Source: Campylobacterota bacterium (GTDB lineage: Bacteria; Campylobacterota; Campylobacteria; Campylobacterales; JAADDG01). Taken from it: a stretch of 15,563 nucleotides of DNA. The position numbers and the translations under genes were made by a program. The notes under the pieces are model-generated. The model did no database searches. It was not told where the DNA came from and saw nothing but the letters and a program-made list of their open reading frames with translations. The stretch's first letter is position 1. The number at the start of each line of letters is the position of its first letter. Below are positions 13,776-15,563 of this stretch, in pieces. The stretch covers positions 1 through 15,563 of the forward strand of contig JAADDG010000003.1 of the NCBI GenBank assembly GCA_013154075.1, given 5' to 3'.

Positions 13776-15563
13776 GTTTTTCCAAAGAGGACGAAAAAAG
13801 ATTAAAAAGACTTGGGGTAAGCAATCTTTTGGATCTTGCCCTGATTACTCCCTCCTCTTATGAAGATAGAAGACTTCATCCTTTCGTTCGGCTAAACGAG
13901 CTAAACGCGGTTTCGGCACTGATTAAGAGTGTAAGCTTTTCTCCCAAAAATATGAGACTTATTTTGTATGCCGAGAATCTGAAACAGACTTTGACGGCTG
14001 TCATTTTCAATCCCAAAAATTACCACAAAAAGAGCTTTAAAGAGGGTGAGAGATATTTTTTGATAGGAAGGGTTGAGAACTATTACGGACACCTTCAGCT
14101 TTTACAGCCCAAAATTTTGGATAGTGTGGGAGAGATAACTCCCAAATACAAAACTCCTCTAAGAAGCAAAAGCGTTTTTGAGCTGATGAAAAGATATCTT
14201 TCTTTAAAAGCGCTTTTAAAAGAGGGGCTGTTGGAAGAGGAGGCAAAGAGGATTTTAGATCTTCATTTTCCCAAAAATTTCGTTCCCGCAATCGATAAAG
14301 AGATGAAGCTTTTGAAGTTTGTGGAGATTTTTAACTATATGAAAAAGCTCTCCACAAAAAGAGTCCGCCAAAAAGCGAGCAAAACTTTCCAAAATCCAAA
14401 CCCAAATCCATTCATTAACTCTCTTCCGTTTAGACTTACAAACGATCAGATAAAAGCGATAGAGGATATAAAAAGGGATTTAGAAAGCGAATATGCGGCC
14501 AAAAGAGTGGTGATGGGGGATGTCGGGTGCGGCAAGACGATGGTGATGCTTGCTTCCGCTTTTATGGTTCATCCTTCAAAGGCGGTTTTGATGGCGCCCA
14601 CTACCGTTTTGGCTGAACAGATCTATAATGAGGCCAAAAAGTACCTCTCTTTTTTCGATATCAAAATAGCTTTAGTTACCAATAAAAGTAAAAAGGAAGA
14701 TTTAAACGAATATGATTTTATCATAGGCACTCACGCGCTTTTGTATAGGGATCTTCCTAAGTGCGATCTTGTTATGGTGGATGAGCAGCATAGATTCGGA
14801 ACGGTTCAAAGAGAGATGATAAAGAAGCTTATATCCAAGGATAATCTATCTCCTCATTATATCCAGTTTTCGGCCACACCGATTCCAAGGACGCTCTCTT
14901 TGATAGAATCAAACCTTGTGGACTACTCTTTCATAAAAGAGCTTCCTTTCAAAAAAGATATAACTACCAAAATAGTTACGAAAAAAGATTTCAGAGATTT
15001 AATAGCTCATATCAAATCGGAAGCCGATAAATCCAATCAGACTATTATTGTATATCCGCTTGTCGAGGAGAGCGAAGCTATAGATTATCTATCTATCGAC
15101 GAGGCTAAAGATTATTGGCTTAAACATTTTGAGGGCGTTTATGTAACTCATGGAAAAGATAGGGATAAAGGGGATGTTTTAAAAGAGTTTAGAGAAAAGG
15201 GCAAAATTTTGATAGCCACTACTCTTATAGAGGTGGGTATCTCTCTTCCGAAACTGACTACTATCGTGATAGTGGCTCCTGAGAGAATGGGACTTGCTAC
15301 GCTCCATCAGCTAAGGGGTAGAGTCAGCAGAAACGGTCTTAAGGGATACTGCTTTTTGTTTACCAAACATCCCGAAAATGAGAGACTTAAGGCTTTTTGC
15401 GAAACGTTGGACGGATTTGAGATAGCGAAACTTGATTTGAAATTTCGCCAAAGCGGAGATATTCTAAAAGGAGAGCAGCAAAGCGGCAAAAGCTTTCGCT
15501 TTTTTGACCCGGCTTTGGATGAAGAGATAGCTAAGGAGGCTAAAAAGAGGGTGGAGAGTGTTT
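13772..15563 (+). CDS. recG: ATP-dependent DNA helicase RecG, 3' end outside window
   Basis: The frame is open from ATG 13772 (ATGA overlap with the M16 gene) to the window edge, 597 codons. RecG in related bacteria is about 605-620 residues, so little is missing. RecG remodels stalled forks and Holliday junctions. Walker A is GDVGCGKT (249-256), DEQH at 337-340, SAT at 367-369 followed by PIPRT, motif V TTLIEVGISLP, and motif VI HQLRGRVSR (512-520). The order and the TPIPRT block identify RecG rather than PriA or Mfd. The N-terminal wedge part is about 50 residues shorter than in E. coli, and the linker before the helicase core contains NPNPNP. Cys253 in Walker A and Ser519 in motif VI differ from the commoner Ser and Gly. 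Confidence 0.96.
   Translation, partial: MSFSKEDEKRLKRLGVSNLLDLALITPSSYEDRRLHPFVRLNELNAVSALIKSVSFSPKNMRLILYAENLKQTLTAVIFNPKNYHKKSFKEGERYFLIGRVENYYGHLQLLQPKILDSVGEITPKYKTPLRSKSVFELMKRYLSLKALLKEGLLEEEAKRILDLHFPKNFVPAIDKEMKLLKFVEIFNYMKKLSTKRVRQKASKTFQNPNPNPFINSLPFRLTNDQIKAIEDIKRDLESEYAAKRVVMGDVGCGKTMVMLASAFMVHPSKAVLMAPTTVLAEQIYNEAKKYLSFFDIKIALVTNKSKKEDLNEYDFIIGTHALLYRDLPKCDLVMVDEQHRFGTVQREMIKKLISKDNLSPHYIQFSATPIPRTLSLIESNLVDYSFIKELPFKKDITTKIVTKKDFRDLIAHIKSEADKSNQTIIVYPLVEESEAIDYLSIDEAKDYWLKHFEGVYVTHGKDRDKGDVLKEFREKGKILIATTLIEVGISLPKLTTIVIVAPERMGLATLHQLRGRVSRNGLKGYCFLFTKHPENERLKAFCETLDGFEIAKLDLKFRQSGDILKGEQQSGKSFRFFDPALDEEIAKEAKKRVESV

Overview
The window looks like chromosomal DNA of a Campylobacterota (epsilonproteobacterial) organism. 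Four things point there: the gene order aspS-adk-(cinA-like)-ppa, which resembles the Campylobacter jejuni aspS-adk-ppa cluster; an mqnC gene of the futalosine menaquinone pathway followed by a non-catalytic M16 peptidase, as in Helicobacter; a short RecG with an N-terminal part about 50 residues shorter than in E. coli; and AT-rich promoters that show a strong TATAAT box after T-runs with no clear -35. The base composition is moderately low in GC. I cannot name the genus.

Layout, left to right. (1) 1-1137 (+) is the 3' part of a gamma-glutamyltranspeptidase. (2) 1245-2087 (+) is an AT-rich orphan gene for an exported protein with a possible Ig/FN3-like domain and a Ser/Thr/Asn-rich tail. It ends at a perfectly palindromic bidirectional terminator shared with the convergent operon. 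(3) 5701 down to 2111 (-) is a tightly coupled housekeeping operon: aspS, adk, a CinA/MoaB-fold protein and ppa. (4) 7721 down to 5801 (-) is a pair of glycosyltransferases (GT2 then GT4) that overlap by 17 bp across an A8 tract. (5) 7775-11291 (+) is a lactate-oxidation operon lutA-lutB-lutC, translationally coupled to an EamA-type permease. (6) 11280-11363 (-) is a 27-residue single-membrane-segment protein with a near-perfect Shine-Dalgarno. (7) 11431-15563 (+) is an operon of mqnC, a catalytically dead periplasmic M16 homologue and recG (running off the right edge), joined by ATGA overlaps.

How the genes relate. LutABC would oxidise L-lactate to pyruvate in the cytoplasm and pass electrons towards the quinone pool. 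MqnC makes a menaquinone precursor, so operons 5 and 7 both bear on respiration. AspRS, adenylate kinase and pyrophosphatase form a sensible set: AspRS releases AMP and pyrophosphate, which adenylate kinase and pyrophosphatase dispose of.

The least explained items are the 27-residue membrane protein, the divergent promoter region between the GT pair and lutA (both genes seem to have leaderless or nearly leaderless mRNAs without a Shine-Dalgarno), the orphan exported protein, and the EamA permease coupled to lutABC. No rRNA, tRNA, CRISPR array, insertion sequence or prophage gene was recognised. No gene-free stretch exceeds 300 bases.
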